Below are positions 50,317 to 61,752 of a DNA stretch of 64,000 nucleotides, one piece after another. Origin of the DNA: Myxocyprinus asiaticus (taxonomy: Eukaryota; Chordata; Actinopteri; Cypriniformes; Catostomidae); the NCBI RefSeq assembly GCF_019703515.2, contig NC_059362.1, forward strand, positions 29,800,326-29,864,325, written 5' to 3'. The position numbers and the translations under genes are program-made. The notes below the pieces were generated by a model that ran no database searches, was not told where the DNA came from, and saw nothing but the letters and a program-made list of their open reading frames with translations. Position 1 is the first letter of the stretch, and every line of letters starts with the position of its first letter.

Positions 50317-53300
50317 AGGCTTTTAATACCAACATGGCATCTTGATGTGCTTTTACTACCTGAGAGATGGCTGATCCTCACTTTCACCTCCATCACTCTC
50401 GCTCTCTCTCTTATTCTTCCATTCCCAATACAATACATTGACATAAAACTTGCTGCAGTTTCTCTTATGCACAGTAATATAAATCCATCATCATCATCAG
50501 CAACTTCAACTCTACTTAAGAATGATGCATTATACATCTCCATAACTACACTGTTCCTAAGATACCCAGACTTCAATAAGACTAAAAAATGGCAGGGCTG
50601 TTTCAGAGTTCTCTTTTCCATTTCAGATGTGCGGACAGGATAGATACACTCATGTGGTACACACCTGTGTCCGATGCCAGATGACGGAGGCTCGGGAATG
50701 ACCCAGTTTGTTCCGGCACGGGCCTTTATCATAGTGGATCAGTAAGAAGTCATCCTGAGGAGGTAATGGAGAGACATCAGAGTGTCACTACAGATCACCT
50801 AGACATATCAGTCATACGGACAAACAGCACATCTAATCAACCAAGACTGAGGGTTGTCTGGTTTCTGTTACTGCACTGGAGGAATATTCCAGTAATTACC
50901 ACAGAAACTCCACTATTTGTTGTTTTAATGATTATGGTGGTAAAGCGGTCCAAGGATCAATGGCAAGATCTGTCATATGTGCAAAGATGGGTTAATATCT
51001 ATTGTCAGCATTGCAGTTGTGGTTAATAAAACACATATATAGTGTAGATAGAAGCAATGCTATTTTCTAGACCTATGTAGCATTATCAAATCAACTGAAA
51101 AAAATCCTCAAAACAGATTCATTTACCTGAAAATTTCCTTTAACTGATTTATTTTCCCCATCACGTTCATATTCAAATAATTAGTAAATTAATATTTTGT
51201 CTCGTTTAAGCCACATCACACAATACCAGGTGTAAACAGGGACTTTTATAAATTGACTTACATCCAGTGACTCCAGGCAGTACCAGCAGAAGGCGTGCTT
51301 ACACTTCTTACACATCATCTGGGCACAGCCCTCGTCTCTCTCAATGTACACTTTGCATTTAGGACAGCGTTTGATTGGAGCCTTGTCATCCTGATTCTTG
51401 AGGCTGGAGCTGAAAGAGAGGTGATGATAAAACTTTGAAGGTCCGAAAAGCACATACAAGCAGCATAAACAATCCATACAACTATAATGGTTTAATATAT
51501 ATCTTCAGAAGCGATATGATAGGTGTAGGTGAGAAACAGATCACTATTTAAGTCCTTTTTACTATAAATTCTCCTCCCTGCCCAGTAGGTGGTGATATGC
51601 ACAAAGATTGCAAATCGCCAAAAAACAAAAGAAAAATATGAAAGTGAAAGTGGATATTTGGACCTTCAAAGTTCTGGCTGCCATTCACTTGCAGTGTGTG
51701 GATATACAGAGCTGAGATATTCTTCTAAACATCTTTGTTTGTGTTTCTTTGTGTACAAAAGAAAGAATGTCATACACATCTGGGATGTGAGTAAATGATC
51801 AGAATATTTTAATTTTTGGGTGAACTATCCCTGTTGAAAGTCTTACTCCTGTTGGTAACCTAACAATTACTACTCGGTACTTGGAAATAAAATTGCACTT
51901 CCTGCCATTACTGCTGTGCCCCTGAGAAAGCACATGACCTCAGGTTGCACCATGGTGACTCTTAAGTCACTTTAGACAGAAAGCTTCAGCTGAATAAAAA
52001 GTAACAACTACTTTCAAATGAAAAATTACATAATTCAAAAATAATTTCTATCAGATAGTCCCTCAGAAACACCATCTCTGCTGTGAATGAAATGTGATTT
52101 GATGTAAGCTAGAAAGTGTGTGTACCTGTTCTCCCTGGGCAAGAAGGTGGCAATTGGAAGGATCTCCTTACACGCCTGTCCTGTGTGGCAATCTTCCCTG
52201 CAGGAAGAGCAGAAACGCAGGCTGCACTGAGGGCACTGCACTGGCTGCGGCATTTGCACCTCTGCCTCCTTCAGCTGGCAGACTGCTTGGCAGGAGGAGG
52301 ATGGGCACCAGGTCCGACAAGGATCCAGGAGCACCTCTGCATGGAAAGACAGAGCATGATTGAAACGATGACCAAACTGCTCTGATCAGCATCTGCCTTG
52401 AGAATCTACACTGCCAGTTTTAGTCTCCTTTTGCTGGGGTCTTGAGCAATACTGTATAAATAAAATAAATGTATGTATTAGTATATTATACAACAGTTAG
52501 TTCCGGTCTTTGAATCTGATTGGATGAGAGGCATTCCTAAAGTGCTGATAGCTCACACCATCAGCACTGGGACGCTTTTCTGTTTGTATCATTTCGCTTG
52601 TGTTCATGGCATTCCAAATGTGTAAGAGCAGTGCAGATGTGTAAGAGACCAGCTAGATGTGTGAATTCATCCCTGTTACAAAGATTTGAGCCAGCAGGTG
52701 GCAACATTAGACCATCTTGTGCGTGTTTTGAGCGATTTGAGCAGACGTTGACAAACTGTGTGTCGTCAGCGCAAATTTCTTTTTAAGTCATCTGGAATTG
52801 TTTTTAACTCCATGATCACTCATGGACTACAAACTACTAGTTTACTACAGCTGGGAAATAGAGTTAAACTAACAGCTTCAGCATTAAGGCATATCACAGC
52901 TGAGAGACACAACAGATGGAGTAATCAAACACACTCAGAGCGCCTATCTGATACAAGTTTCCAAGTTGTGAGGAGGGCTGCATCCGAAAATGGAAAAATA
53001 AGGTGCTTTTCAAACTGTTCTGAGACCAGTTTCCTTAAGAGTTGCATTCATTCAAAAACGCTGTTGGTTAAGCCTTTAACTGATTAGGAAGCAAGTCAGC
53101 TGCCTACGTTTTCAGATGAAGCTAAGACGTAAACTTTCACTATGGCAAAGGAGAGTACGCTTTCTGTGTCAGTGTCAAAATAAGATTTCCTCATGGAACT
53201 GGCATCCTCCATGTTTTCTCCCCGACAACAAAACACTTGAAAGTGAGTGAAATACTCGTAGGATAATTCCAATAGCATGCTTGGCAGCATCACTCCAGGA

Positions 53301-55212
53301 TCGGAGCAGATTACTACCACACTACAGCTGAGGAATAGAGTTTAACTTACAGCTGCAGCATTACTGTTCATCACTGCAAGGTTATCACACACTCAATCAC
53401 TCTCTTTCTCTCATACACACACACACACACACACACACACATCCTTGTTTCTCCAAAAACTTGTAAGAAATGGCCCAAGGTGTTGTTAATAGTTCTAAAG
53501 TGTGGTTTTTGAATTAGTAACGGAGGCTTGGGCGTGTCTTACGAACTAGCAACAGCAGATCCTGTGGCGTAAGAAAGTAGTTCCACACACAAGAGCCTTT
53601 TTTTTTGGGACACACCTTTTCCCTGTTTATTCATTTACTTGTTTTTTGAGCTGTTGTATAAAAGAAATATCCCACCTGCAATCATGCTATATTGTTCATC
53701 TATCAGCACGGCAAAGATTACCTGTGTCCTCATGTCTAAAGGCAGAATCACATCTGTGCTGATAGTTGGACATACAGCACTTTTGCTCATGTGATACTGC
53801 TTTAATAATTTATACAAGTTATACGTCATACTCTTGCATTTTTCATCAACTGCGTGAAAGTCAGAAACAGTGGTTAATTAACTTTTTTTTTTTTTTTTTT
53901 ACATAATATTCATGTGTCTGTATCAAGGAAACTCACCACGCTCAAACTGGAGTCTCTTATAACGTTGCATGACCTCGACAGCCACCATACCTTCAATCTA
54001 CAGCAGAGGTAAAGAGCATATATGCAGGAGGAAATAAAAGGGGGGGGGGGGGGAGAGTCTTAATAATTTAGACCCTTAATAGGCTAAATTATTTTGAGTC
54101 TCTGACAAAAGCTTCAAACTGGTCAGAATTATATGTCTGAAATTTAGGTGAGCTTACCTCATTTTCCAGTAAATGTCCCCTTTTTGGGCAGGTAGAGTCC
54201 GGACAGCTAATAGCCGTTTCGAGGCCGTCTTTAATGAGCAGCTCAACATATTGCTTCAAACACTGTAAGAGACAGTTGAAGAATACATCTTTGAAAGGAT
54301 AGGAAGTCAACTGCTGCATGCGGTTATGCTGAAACCCACAGAAGCTCTGTTCAATGTAATCAAGCCAACATCTGACCATCATTGTATTCTGTTGACTCTA
54401 AGACAACATTCAAGAGCTGATTGTATAGAAAAGGTCAGTTTTGCCCATATCAAGATTAAAGAGGCTTCATTGGCATAGCAAAAAACATTGCCAAATCATT
54501 AGTAACATTTTACTGTTTATACATATTTACACAAAATATATAAAACAAAATAATATAATAAAAACCTTTGATAAATAAAACATAACATAAAATCTATATG
54601 ACAATAAAAATCATTAAACATAGGACCAGAGACCAACTTTCACAACATAAAATCTTAATCCAATCAAAGATTCGACACTTGATAAACAGTAGGCCAATGT
54701 TTTTTCCTATGTGCTCTAGTGTACTGAGGGGCTGCCATGCCTTGTTAAAATGATTATGTTATTGTAAATGTAAAATGTTTATCTTGTATATGTTTACTGT
54801 TCCTATACTGTTACGAATGTTGCCTCCGATGCTTACATAAAATACAGCCTATAGCAACAATACTTGCTAAAAGAAGATATTATAATTATTATTATAAAGA
54901 CAATGAGTGATGTCGGGTTCGGGCATGGGTCAGGTTCTGGAGTCATATTAAGGACTGTGCAGACCTCTATTTTAGGGAAATACAGATGAGTCAATAAGTA
55001 ACATGGCTGAGATCTATATTACAATTTGGTTGGTAAGACTACCTTATGCATTGTGTCACAGAAGACACATCCCTTACCAGACTGCAGAATATGCATTGGC
55101 ACTGGGAAATGGTGGTCATCTGTTCCAGAGGAAACTCTCCCAGGCACAATTTACATGACAGAAGGGGCGCCAGGTCCACGTCCCAGCTGGGTTCGTAGCG
55201 AGAGCTGCTCAT
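48902..55212 (-). CDS. rnf144a: rnf144a, RBR E3 ubiquitin-protein ligase (seven coding exons)
   Basis: The spliced product is 293 residues, against 292 for human RNF144A. RBR ligases take ubiquitin from an E2 onto a RING2 cysteine and then pass it to substrate; RNF144A is known as a membrane-anchored member. Seen here: RING1 Cys at 20, 23, 38, 40, 43, 46, 65 and 70; an IBR from about residue 107 to 160; RING2 from C186, with the predicted active-site C199 in the DEGCAQMMC motif; and one hydrophobic segment at about 251-279 followed by a Lys/Cys-rich tail ending DDPLPS. Exon lengths of 135, 105, 61, 211, 148, 90 and 132 nt join without a frameshift and all introns are GT-AG. The start is the ATG at 55212, because a pyrimidine-rich TAG acceptor at 55233-55232 lies between it and the upstream in-frame ATG at 55242. 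The 5' UTR exons were not found. Possible AATAAA signals for the 3' end lie at 47486-47491 and 47447-47452 (reverse strand). Whether this is the rnf144aa or rnf144ab paralogue cannot be decided from the sequence alone. Confidence 0.95.
49411..49917. mobile_element. Foldback MITE in rnf144a intron 6
   Basis: The left arm (ATATTCCAGGTTCAATACAA, TTGTGGCATAATGTTGATTACCA, TTACAGTGAGGCACTTACAA) is mirrored by the right arm (TTGTAAGTGCCTCACTGTAA, GGTAATCAATATCATGCCACA, TTGTATTGAACCTGGAATAT). There is no coding frame. A related half lies at 13885-14025. Confidence 0.9.
50281..50311. repeat. (CA)n microsatellite in rnf144a intron 6
   Basis: About 14 CA units. Confidence 0.95.
50665..50754 (-). CDS. 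rnf144a: rnf144a coding exon 6
   Basis: A 90-nt, phase 0/0 exon coding residues 221-250, [13 protein letters not shown] and onward to HRTQ. This joins RING2 to the membrane anchor. The acceptor is CCTCAG|GAT and the donor CAG|GTGTGT. Confidence 0.94.
51262..51409 (-). CDS. rnf144a: rnf144a coding exon 5 (RING2, catalytic cysteine)
   Basis: A 148-nt exon coding RING2: CPKC, then [12 protein letters not shown], then HAFCWYC. The Cys after DEG (residue 199) aligns with the catalytic Cys198 of human RNF144A. The acceptor is CTTTCAG and the donor GAT|GTAAGT. A MITE fragment starts about 20 bp upstream of the acceptor. Confidence 0.96.
51429..51832. mobile_element. Truncated foldback MITE in rnf144a intron 4
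   Basis: Matches the inner left arm (CTTTGAAGGTCCGAAAAGCACAT, CTTCAGAAGCGATATGATAG) and the full right arm, ending TTTTTGGGTGAACTATCCCT, of the family at 15620 and 56945. The outer left arm is missing. Its left edge lies about 20 bp from the exon 5 acceptor. Confidence 0.82.
52126..52336 (-). CDS. rnf144a: rnf144a coding exon 4 (IBR domain)
   Basis: A 211-nt exon coding the end of residue 101 to the start of residue 171. It carries the IBR zinc ligands, with Cys pairs such as CPQC and CSSC and a downstream His/Cys. The acceptor is CATGCAG|AG and the donor is AACAG|GTACAC. It is flanked by MITE-like sequence in both introns. Confidence 0.95.
52486..53661. mobile_element. Inverted-end element in rnf144a intron 3
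   Basis: TTATACAACAGTTAGTTCCGG at the left and CTGTTGTATAA at 53651-53661 form short inverted ends. The interior has a diverged direct repeat (CTACAGCTGGGAAATAGAGT at 52848 and CTACAGCTGAGGAATAGAGT at 53323) and a (CA)n tract at 53415-53441. It may be more than one insertion. Confidence 0.5.
53937..53997 (-). CDS. rnf144a: rnf144a coding exon 3 (RING1-IBR linker helix)
   Basis: A 61-nt exon coding [20 protein letters not shown] plus the first base of the next codon. It is too short to show as an open frame on its own. I located it from the expected family sequence between exons 2 and 4. The acceptor is CTGTAG and the donor is CGTG|GTGAGT. The phase fits exon 4 exactly. Confidence 0.92.
54158..54262 (-). 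CDS. rnf144a: rnf144a coding exon 2 (rest of RING1)
   Basis: Residues 46-80, starting [10 protein letters not shown]. It supplies the last RING1 cysteines (C46, C65, C70). The acceptor is CTTACAG and the donor is GAG|GTAAGC, both phase 0. The following intron is short, about 160 bp. Confidence 0.94.
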
Positions 55213-55231
55213 GGTACACGGATCTGGGACA
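55078..55231 (-). CDS. rnf144a: rnf144a coding exon 1 (start codon and RING1 first half)
   Basis: The coding part is 55212-55078 and gives residues 1-45. It contains the CKLC pair and the CQCIFC cluster of RING1. The donor reads CTG|GTAAGG, phase 0. The non-coding lead 55231-55213 is inferred from a pyrimidine-rich stretch ending in TAG just upstream. Confidence 0.93.
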
Positions 55232-56720
55232 CTAAGAGTCACAGCGAAACAGCATGTCTAATACAAGAGCTAAAGACCATAAAGAACAGGCAAGTAAGAC
55301 TTTAGGTGACAAACAGTAATTTTGTGGATATCCTGACAACCCAATATATTGGTCTCTTAACAGCGCCCATGGATCCATATCTCATTGCTTAAAGATTTTT
55401 TTGATGTTTAAATAGTGTTTGGGGAAACCTATATAAAAACATAGTTTTTTTATATTCCATTTGGTGCTGCTAGAGACACAGAAATTAGACTACATTGAAT
55501 GAAATGTATTCTCCTGAAATAACTCCTGCAACTTTGACCAGATTTCCTTCTGAGAGCATCTGAGGTGTTTACTGAGGGCTTGTCCAGTGGCAAGTGTGTC
55601 AATATCCCTCACTATGCTGCTAGGCAACCAAAAGAAAACTAATGACTTCTCTCTACAGGAGAGCCCTTCAGAACAGACTCACACAGAGAGTACAAGCAGC
55701 ACAGTGCAGCCTGCTTAAAAAATACAAAAACGGACCTCCATTCAACACACTCACAAGATGAAAAATTTTGGAAAAATGTATGAATATGTTTTATGGTGGG
55801 TACTTTTCACTCTTAAGTAAATTTCTTAAAAAAATAAATAAATAAATAAATAATTACTTTTACTTCGTTACAATGGGTAGCGTTCCTGCCATTACATAAC
55901 TGGTTTTAATGTACTATGTGTTAATAAATGTGTAATTTATTGAGATTTTTGAACAGGACTCCTACGACAGCGGAAATTCACAGCTGCACACTGTCACTCA
56001 AGTCGTGTTCAACACTACAGCAGCAAGCGCACAATACAAACATTTCTTCACTCCACACAATGCCTTCATTTTACACCAAGACAGGGTTATATTTCAAGAT
56101 TAAAATTGCAGCTCCAACTTAAGAAAACACGGTGAGGTAATTTTTAGAGATTGTAATCATGTGGGCTTGTCTGTGTCATGGTGATACTCATTCATTTTCA
56201 GCGTGAATCTGTAACTGTGGGCTCTTATGACCTCATTTTATACGTTTACATTTTTATATCTGCACTGCAACATATCAGTGCCTACTGTATAAATCCTTGT
56301 AAACATCCGCGTTAAGTGCAAATGTTTTGCCCTGCCTGTCGTGATTGTGAGCATTTCTGCACGTGCAAGGTTGGCGCATGCACAGCATTTGACAGATGTG
56401 GGCGGCTTTGTCTTATGGACAACAAGCTTCCAAACACAGAAAAAAGGTGCAATTTACCCTTAGTGTACAGAGCTAATTAGCTACATTCTTTTGACACTGA
56501 CAATGCTGGACCGTCACTGAACTAAATTCACGCAGGATGTAAAAAGCTGTAAAATAAAGACAGAAGGCATGAATAAAGCATGATCTTGCTTCAGTGTATA
56601 ATTAAACATTATATATAACTTGGGACTGTGTGACATTGTTCACGTTTTTCACCGTAATAATTACTAGAAAACGGTTTCCAAATTTCTCTTCTAATTGACA
56701 GATTCGTCCAAATCTGAGAA
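55232..56720. other. Non-coding DNA upstream of rnf144a coding exon 1
   Basis: Probably intron or 5' flank. I could not identify a 5' UTR exon or a CpG-rich promoter. A TAAA/AAAT simple repeat lies at 55828-55853. Confidence 0.5.
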
Positions 56721-56724
56721 GCGT

Positions 56725-56950
56725 CCTTAAAGTGATATTTCAGCCTTTAATTAATATTATATCATTATTTCCCCACCCTCATGTCCTTCCAACCCCGTGA
56801 AACTTTCTGTATTCTGTGGAACCCAAAAGATGTTAGACAGAATGTTAGACACTGACAGTCTCAGTCACCATTCCCTTTCAAAATATGGACGGAAAAACAT
56901 GCAGTGAAAGTAAATGATGATTAAGGCTAGCATTCTGTCTAACATTTCCT
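56725..56950. repeat. MITE-like repeat fragment
   Basis: Blocks CCCCACCCTCATGTCCTTCC, TGTATTCTGTGGAACCCAAA and CTGTCTAACATTTCCTTAAAGG resemble a fish foldback MITE type. The internal GTTAGACAGAATG is mirrored by CATTCTGTCTAAC. Confidence 0.6.
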
Positions 56951-57545
56951 TAAAGGAATAATGTTTCCAAAATTGAAAATTCTCGCATAATTTACTCACC
57001 CTCATGCCATCCCAGATGTTTTTTCTTCTGCTGAACAAAGATTTTTAGAAGAATATCTCAGCTCTGTTAGTTTATACTAGAATGCAAGTGAATGGGTACC
57101 AAAACTTTGAAGCTCAGAAAGCAAATAAGGCAGCATTAAAGGAATTCACATGACACTGGTTCAATCTGTCTTCAGAAGGGATATGATAAGTGTGGGTGAG
57201 AAACAGATCACTATTTAAATCCTTTTTTACTAATAAATCTCCACTTTCACATTCTTCTTGTGTTTTTGGTGATTCAATTCTTTGTGCATATCGCACACAC
57301 ATATATCATATTGCTTCTGAAAATCACTGGAGTCGTATTAATTACTTTTATGCTGCCTCTATGTGCTTTTTGGAGCTTCAAAGTTCAAACCATTCACTTG
57401 CATTTTATGGACCAACAGAGCTGAGATATTCTTCTATAAATCTTCATTTGTGTTCTGCAGAAGAAAGAAAGTCATACACATCTGGGATGGCATGAGGGTG
57501 AGAAAATGAGAACTTTTACATTTTTTGGCGAACTGTTCATTTAAT
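56951..57545. mobile_element. Foldback MITE, second full-length copy
   Basis: The left arm (GGAATAATGTTTCCAAAATTG, TTTACTCACCCTCATGCCATC, GAATATCTCAGCTCTGTTAG, CTTCAGAAGGGATATGATAA) is mirrored by the right arm (TTGCTTCTGAAAATCACTGG, CAGAGCTGAGATATTCTTC, GGGATGGCATGAGGGTGAG). Same family as 15620-16280. Confidence 0.88.
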
Positions 57546-57581
57546 TTGATGCATGGTCAAGAAAGCAACACACTATATTAA

Positions 57582-57982
57582 AGGTGCACTCAGTAACTTT
57601 TGTGTTTGTGTAATCTTGGACTTACAGTGACACCTAGCGGCTTGGATCAAAATCTATAATTTTCCATTTCAGATGCCATTGTAGAAATTCACTATTCACA
57701 GTCTGCCATGATTGCTTTAATTCATGAGTGAATGTGTCAAATAACAGGGCAGTTACTGAGATAAAGCAAGTAGTATTCGGCTGGTCATGTGATTCTAACA
57801 TTGCAGCCCCCATGAGGGGACACTCCCAATGCAGAATAAAACTGCTTTTATAAGGTTAATGATATGACTGGAGTCTTTATCACATGTAAGTGGTTATGAT
57901 AATATAAATATATTGCAAAATTACAATTCATTTCTTTAGGAGTAAAACTTTTTTAATGATGAACAAATTAATGAGTGCACCT
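57582..57982. mobile_element. TTAA-flanked MITE
   Basis: The ends AGGTGCACTCAGTAA and TTAATGAGTGCACCT are inverted repeats, bounded directly by TTAA at 57578-57581 and 57983-57986. TTAA duplications are typical of piggyBac- or Kolobok-type transposition. About 400 bp, non-coding. Confidence 0.82.
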
Positions 57983-57986
57983 TTAA

Positions 57987-59640
57987 AAACCAAGGGGATT
58001 TACATCCAGTTATTATTTTGTCTAGTGGAATACATGTAAATATCTGTTATGTCAAATAGCTTAATAAGGCCAGTACTAAATAAAAAAACAAAATGCAATT
58101 TTAATGATCCCATTTAAAAAAAAAAAAAAAAAGATAAACATCTTGCAGATTCTGTAATGGGGATGCAAACGTATGCACTCAACTGTATTTATTGATTATA
58201 TTATGAGTATTAGAAAATTTGATTGTTGACCCTATTAGGGTTGCCACCCATCCCGTAAAATAGGGGATCATCTCGTATTTAAAGATGAAATGATGCGTCC
58301 CGTATCGAATCAATAAGGGATGCGATTTGTCCCGTATTTAAGCTAGTCAGATGGTGTCATGGTGAAATCATTACAGATAGCTAATTTTACATAGATATAA
58401 GTTGGAAATTTTGCCTATGGTGGGTAAGGGGCCATCTGAAATGTCCAAATATTGTGCTAAAACTGTAGAGGGTGTAGTAAGGGACCATCTGAAAAGTCCA
58501 CACATTGTGCTAAATCTGTGTATATAAAGGTTTAATAAGATGCACAAAATTATACAGATCGAACAATGTACGAATACAATCACTGAGTCATAAAGACAAG
58601 ACGTACAGGTGAAGGAAAAACAATTTTCTTATAAACCAACCAAAATGTATATATAAACAAGATAAAGATAAATAATCGAAAAACTTTTTATATACGTTTT
58701 TTTTTTTTTTTTTTTAAGTTATTGATCAGGAAAGTTCTCATTTTAGCATATGAAAAAAAGGATACACAGTTTTTATTATCAATAACTCTATACATTTATT
58801 GCTAAAACTATGGAGGATGTGGTAAGGGGTTGTTATACCACCACCCCAATTTGAGTGTCCCTTATTTACCAATTTCAAAAGTGAAAAACCTAGACGCTAT
58901 GCAAGGGAAAATATTTTTCCTAAATATTGTCTAATATACTATCGGTTTTTAGGCTTTTCATGCTTATGGCTGATATGCTGATGGTTTTAATTTGATCAAT
59001 AATAGGCTGCTAAATATCAGTGACCGATACCTCTGTGCATTTCTGGTTTCTAATAAGAAATGTTTACTATACCACCCACCTCATTGTTCGCTACACACCA
59101 GAATGAGCTAAAAGAATGAAATTATTAAGGAATGTTCAGATGGTCTGGTGCGTTTCTCCACAGCAGATATCTGTGTGGGTGGAGACAGATAGAGACTCGA
59201 GTGCTTGCATCTGCAGTATCTCATTGTGTTAGTGACGGGAAGAGTCGACAGCCCAAACAGTGCAGGCCTCTCGGCAGGCTGTGTCTCTCTCTGTTTTGGC
59301 CTCTCACCTCAGCCAGCAAACCCACACAGCCTTACTCAGACACAGAAACTGCCAGCCTCAACAAATCTTACATCAGACTGACTGGTGGCAATTAAACTTA
59401 CTCAGGCTATTTACAGTTTTATCCCACAGTCAGTCACAATCATAAAGACCAATCAGCCTAACAAGTTACAGAATATACTGCACAGTACATTAGGTTGATT
59501 ACACAACAGTAAACACTGCTGGTCTGTATCGCTATCACAACTGCACTGTTTGTTTGTCCCAAGCAGCCTGTCATACAAAATTTGGGATGAGACTTTGGCT
59601 ACGTTCACACCACAGCTGAATGTTGCCCAAATTTGAGGCT
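57987..59640. other. Non-coding stretch
   Basis: No gene. 58236-58345 has GGGTTGCCACCCATCCCGTAAAATA-type sequence like a common fish transposon end, with a loosely related patch near 58845. Duplicated short segment GTGGTAAGGGGCCATCTGAAA / GTAGTAAGGGACCATCTGAAA at 58420 and 58474. Poly-A and poly-T runs at 58117-58132 and 58700-58716. Confidence 0.5.
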
Positions 59641-59995
59641 GCAACCTGTTCTCATAAAATTAACGTTACTATAACTACATTTTTGCAAACAGACTTTTAC
59701 ATGCCACTTTCTAAGTTTCACCGCAGCTTCCTGGTGAAATGAACACGAGGTGCTACAACAACTGTACTTTTTATTCACTTTCACACAAATCATGAGCTCA
59801 GCTGCTGATTATGATTTTATAAACACATTTTTCGCACTATTACTCACACACTGCTATGTTATGATATCGAAACTCTTTTACTCTAACGCATCATTTTAAA
59901 AACTATACCATTTGAATGCTTCTATGACAGAGACACCTACTTTTACACACTTTTTCAAGTGTGATTAACTTCTGTGGAAGCTCACCACAAGATTT
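59641..59995. repeat. Dispersed repeat family, copy 2 (pairs with 32030-32400)
   Basis: Colinear with copy 1 over CTGGTGAAATGAACACGAGG, TTCACTTTCACACAAATCATGA, TTATGATATCGAAACTC and CTTTTACTCTAACG. No tRNA-like extension here. Confidence 0.75.
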
Positions 59996-60030
59996 AGGTT
60001 ATGGAAGTGCGTTTTCAATAAAACCTCCAT

Positions 60031-60474
60031 ATTTTTTTGTGTGGATTATATTCCCAATTTGGAAAGCCCAATTCCCAATGCGCTCTAATTCCTCATGATG
60101 TCGCAGTGACTCACATCAATCCGGGTGGCGGAGGACGAATCTCAGTTGCCTCCACTTCCGAGACAGTCAGCCCGCGCATCTTATTACGTGGCTTGCTGAG
60201 CGAGTTACCGTGGTGTCCTAGCGAGTGTGGAGGCCCACGCTATTCACCGCGGCATACACGCACAACTCACAACACGCCCCACCAAGAGCGAGAACCACCT
60301 TATAGCAACCACAAGCAAGGTAACCCATGGTAACCCACTCTACCCACCCTAGCAACTGGGCCAATTGTTTGCTTTGGAAACCTGGCTGGAGTCACTCAGC
60401 ACACCCTAAATTCGAACATGCTGATACAGGGGTGGTAGTCAGTGTCTTTGCTTACTGAGCTACCCAGGTCCCCT
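60031..60474 (-). mobile_element. HAmo-like tRNA-derived SINE, copy 3
   Basis: Head at the right (GGGGACCTGGGTAGCTCAGT), with a full-length body. Flanks AAAACCTCCAT and AAAATCTCAAT may be a decayed duplication. All three copies in the window have the same orientation. Confidence 0.88.
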
Positions 60475-61713
60475 AAAATCTCAATCTAAAATTCACATTG
60501 TCTGATTACAAAAGATTTTACTGGCTTGCATTTGCTTTTTAATACAGTTTGAGAAAATAGCCTAGAAACTGTGTTTTCTGTGGGAGTAACGCAAGTATAG
60601 GGAACTATTACATAAATCTACCTCTGTATCTTTTCATGTGCATATTTTACCAAGTTAAATCCAAACAAATCAAAGAACCCAACAGTTAAAGCCTATAATT
60701 TTATTTCCCTTCCCTAAAAAAGGAACTGAATGCATTAACTAGAAAGGTAATGCCTTGCACATCAGTTTTAACCCAAACAGTCCTATATTCGTGGTAAATC
60801 AAGTGTGCAAATTATGAATGATGTGTTAAGATTAATGTAAAAATCACAATAAATCAGACCTGGCTCTTCACACCGATTTATTTCCACATATGAAAGTGCT
60901 CCAGATTGGACTAGAAAATGTCAGATCACAGGCAAAAAAGAAGGGCTGTAATCTCCCATTGTTCATACAGCTGGAGCCCTTTATACAAGCAAATGGATAA
61001 GAAAGGGAAATACCCTATATAGTTGTGTTACACACAGCAGTACAGCACTATGGCCATGGTAAGATCCAGACTAAGGACCGAGGAATGTTCAACAGCCCCC
61101 CATAGTAACTCAACTTGAGTTTAAACAAACATTCACACAATCTTAATTTGTGCACATTTGAAAGTGCTCACAGTTCACTTAAAATAGGAAAATGGTTTCG
61201 GTCAGTTTTGCAAAAAGTGACAGGGTCAGGAGATGCTAGGATAGCTTTCATCTGATGAGTAAAATTATATAACAAATTATATCAAGGTTTTATGCAAGAT
61301 CTATTTTTAATCTATCTAGGTTAAAGCTAAATTAAGCTGCTCTCCATTCACGAGCCTACACAACTGTCACTCCAACTGTCTCTTGTGTGCTGAGTAGAGA
61401 TGACTTGGCTATAGCCAAGACCTTTGGTAAAAATATTAAAAAACATGCTTTCTCTTTTATAAATATAGAAAATATAAAAATAAACTCCAAGTATCAATAA
61501 CAGTTACAACCAAATTACAAAAAAGGACTGCATGATTATGACATACTGATAGAATTAACATTAAAATATTTTTTTGTGTGTGAGACAGCTGTCTTCTACT
61601 GTATGTCTTGGCCACACATCCAAATCAAGCTGAGAACTTTTAAATCAGAGGTGTTTAAGGCATCTGTTTCAAAGGACATGTCTGTGATTGGTAACAATGC
61701 TGAACTGCTGCTG

Positions 61714-61752
<39 letters not shown>

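Noticed and set aside
50214..50732. 172-codon minus-strand frame overlapping rnf144a exon 6
   Set aside because: It is a shadow in another frame reading through exon 6, intron 6 and a CA microsatellite; the spliced rnf144a reading explains the conserved part.
54988..55242. Upstream in-frame ATG at 55242 as the rnf144a start
   Set aside because: It lies beyond a good acceptor (TAG at 55233-55232) and would add ten residues not found in the family; the ATG at 55212 gives the expected N-terminus.
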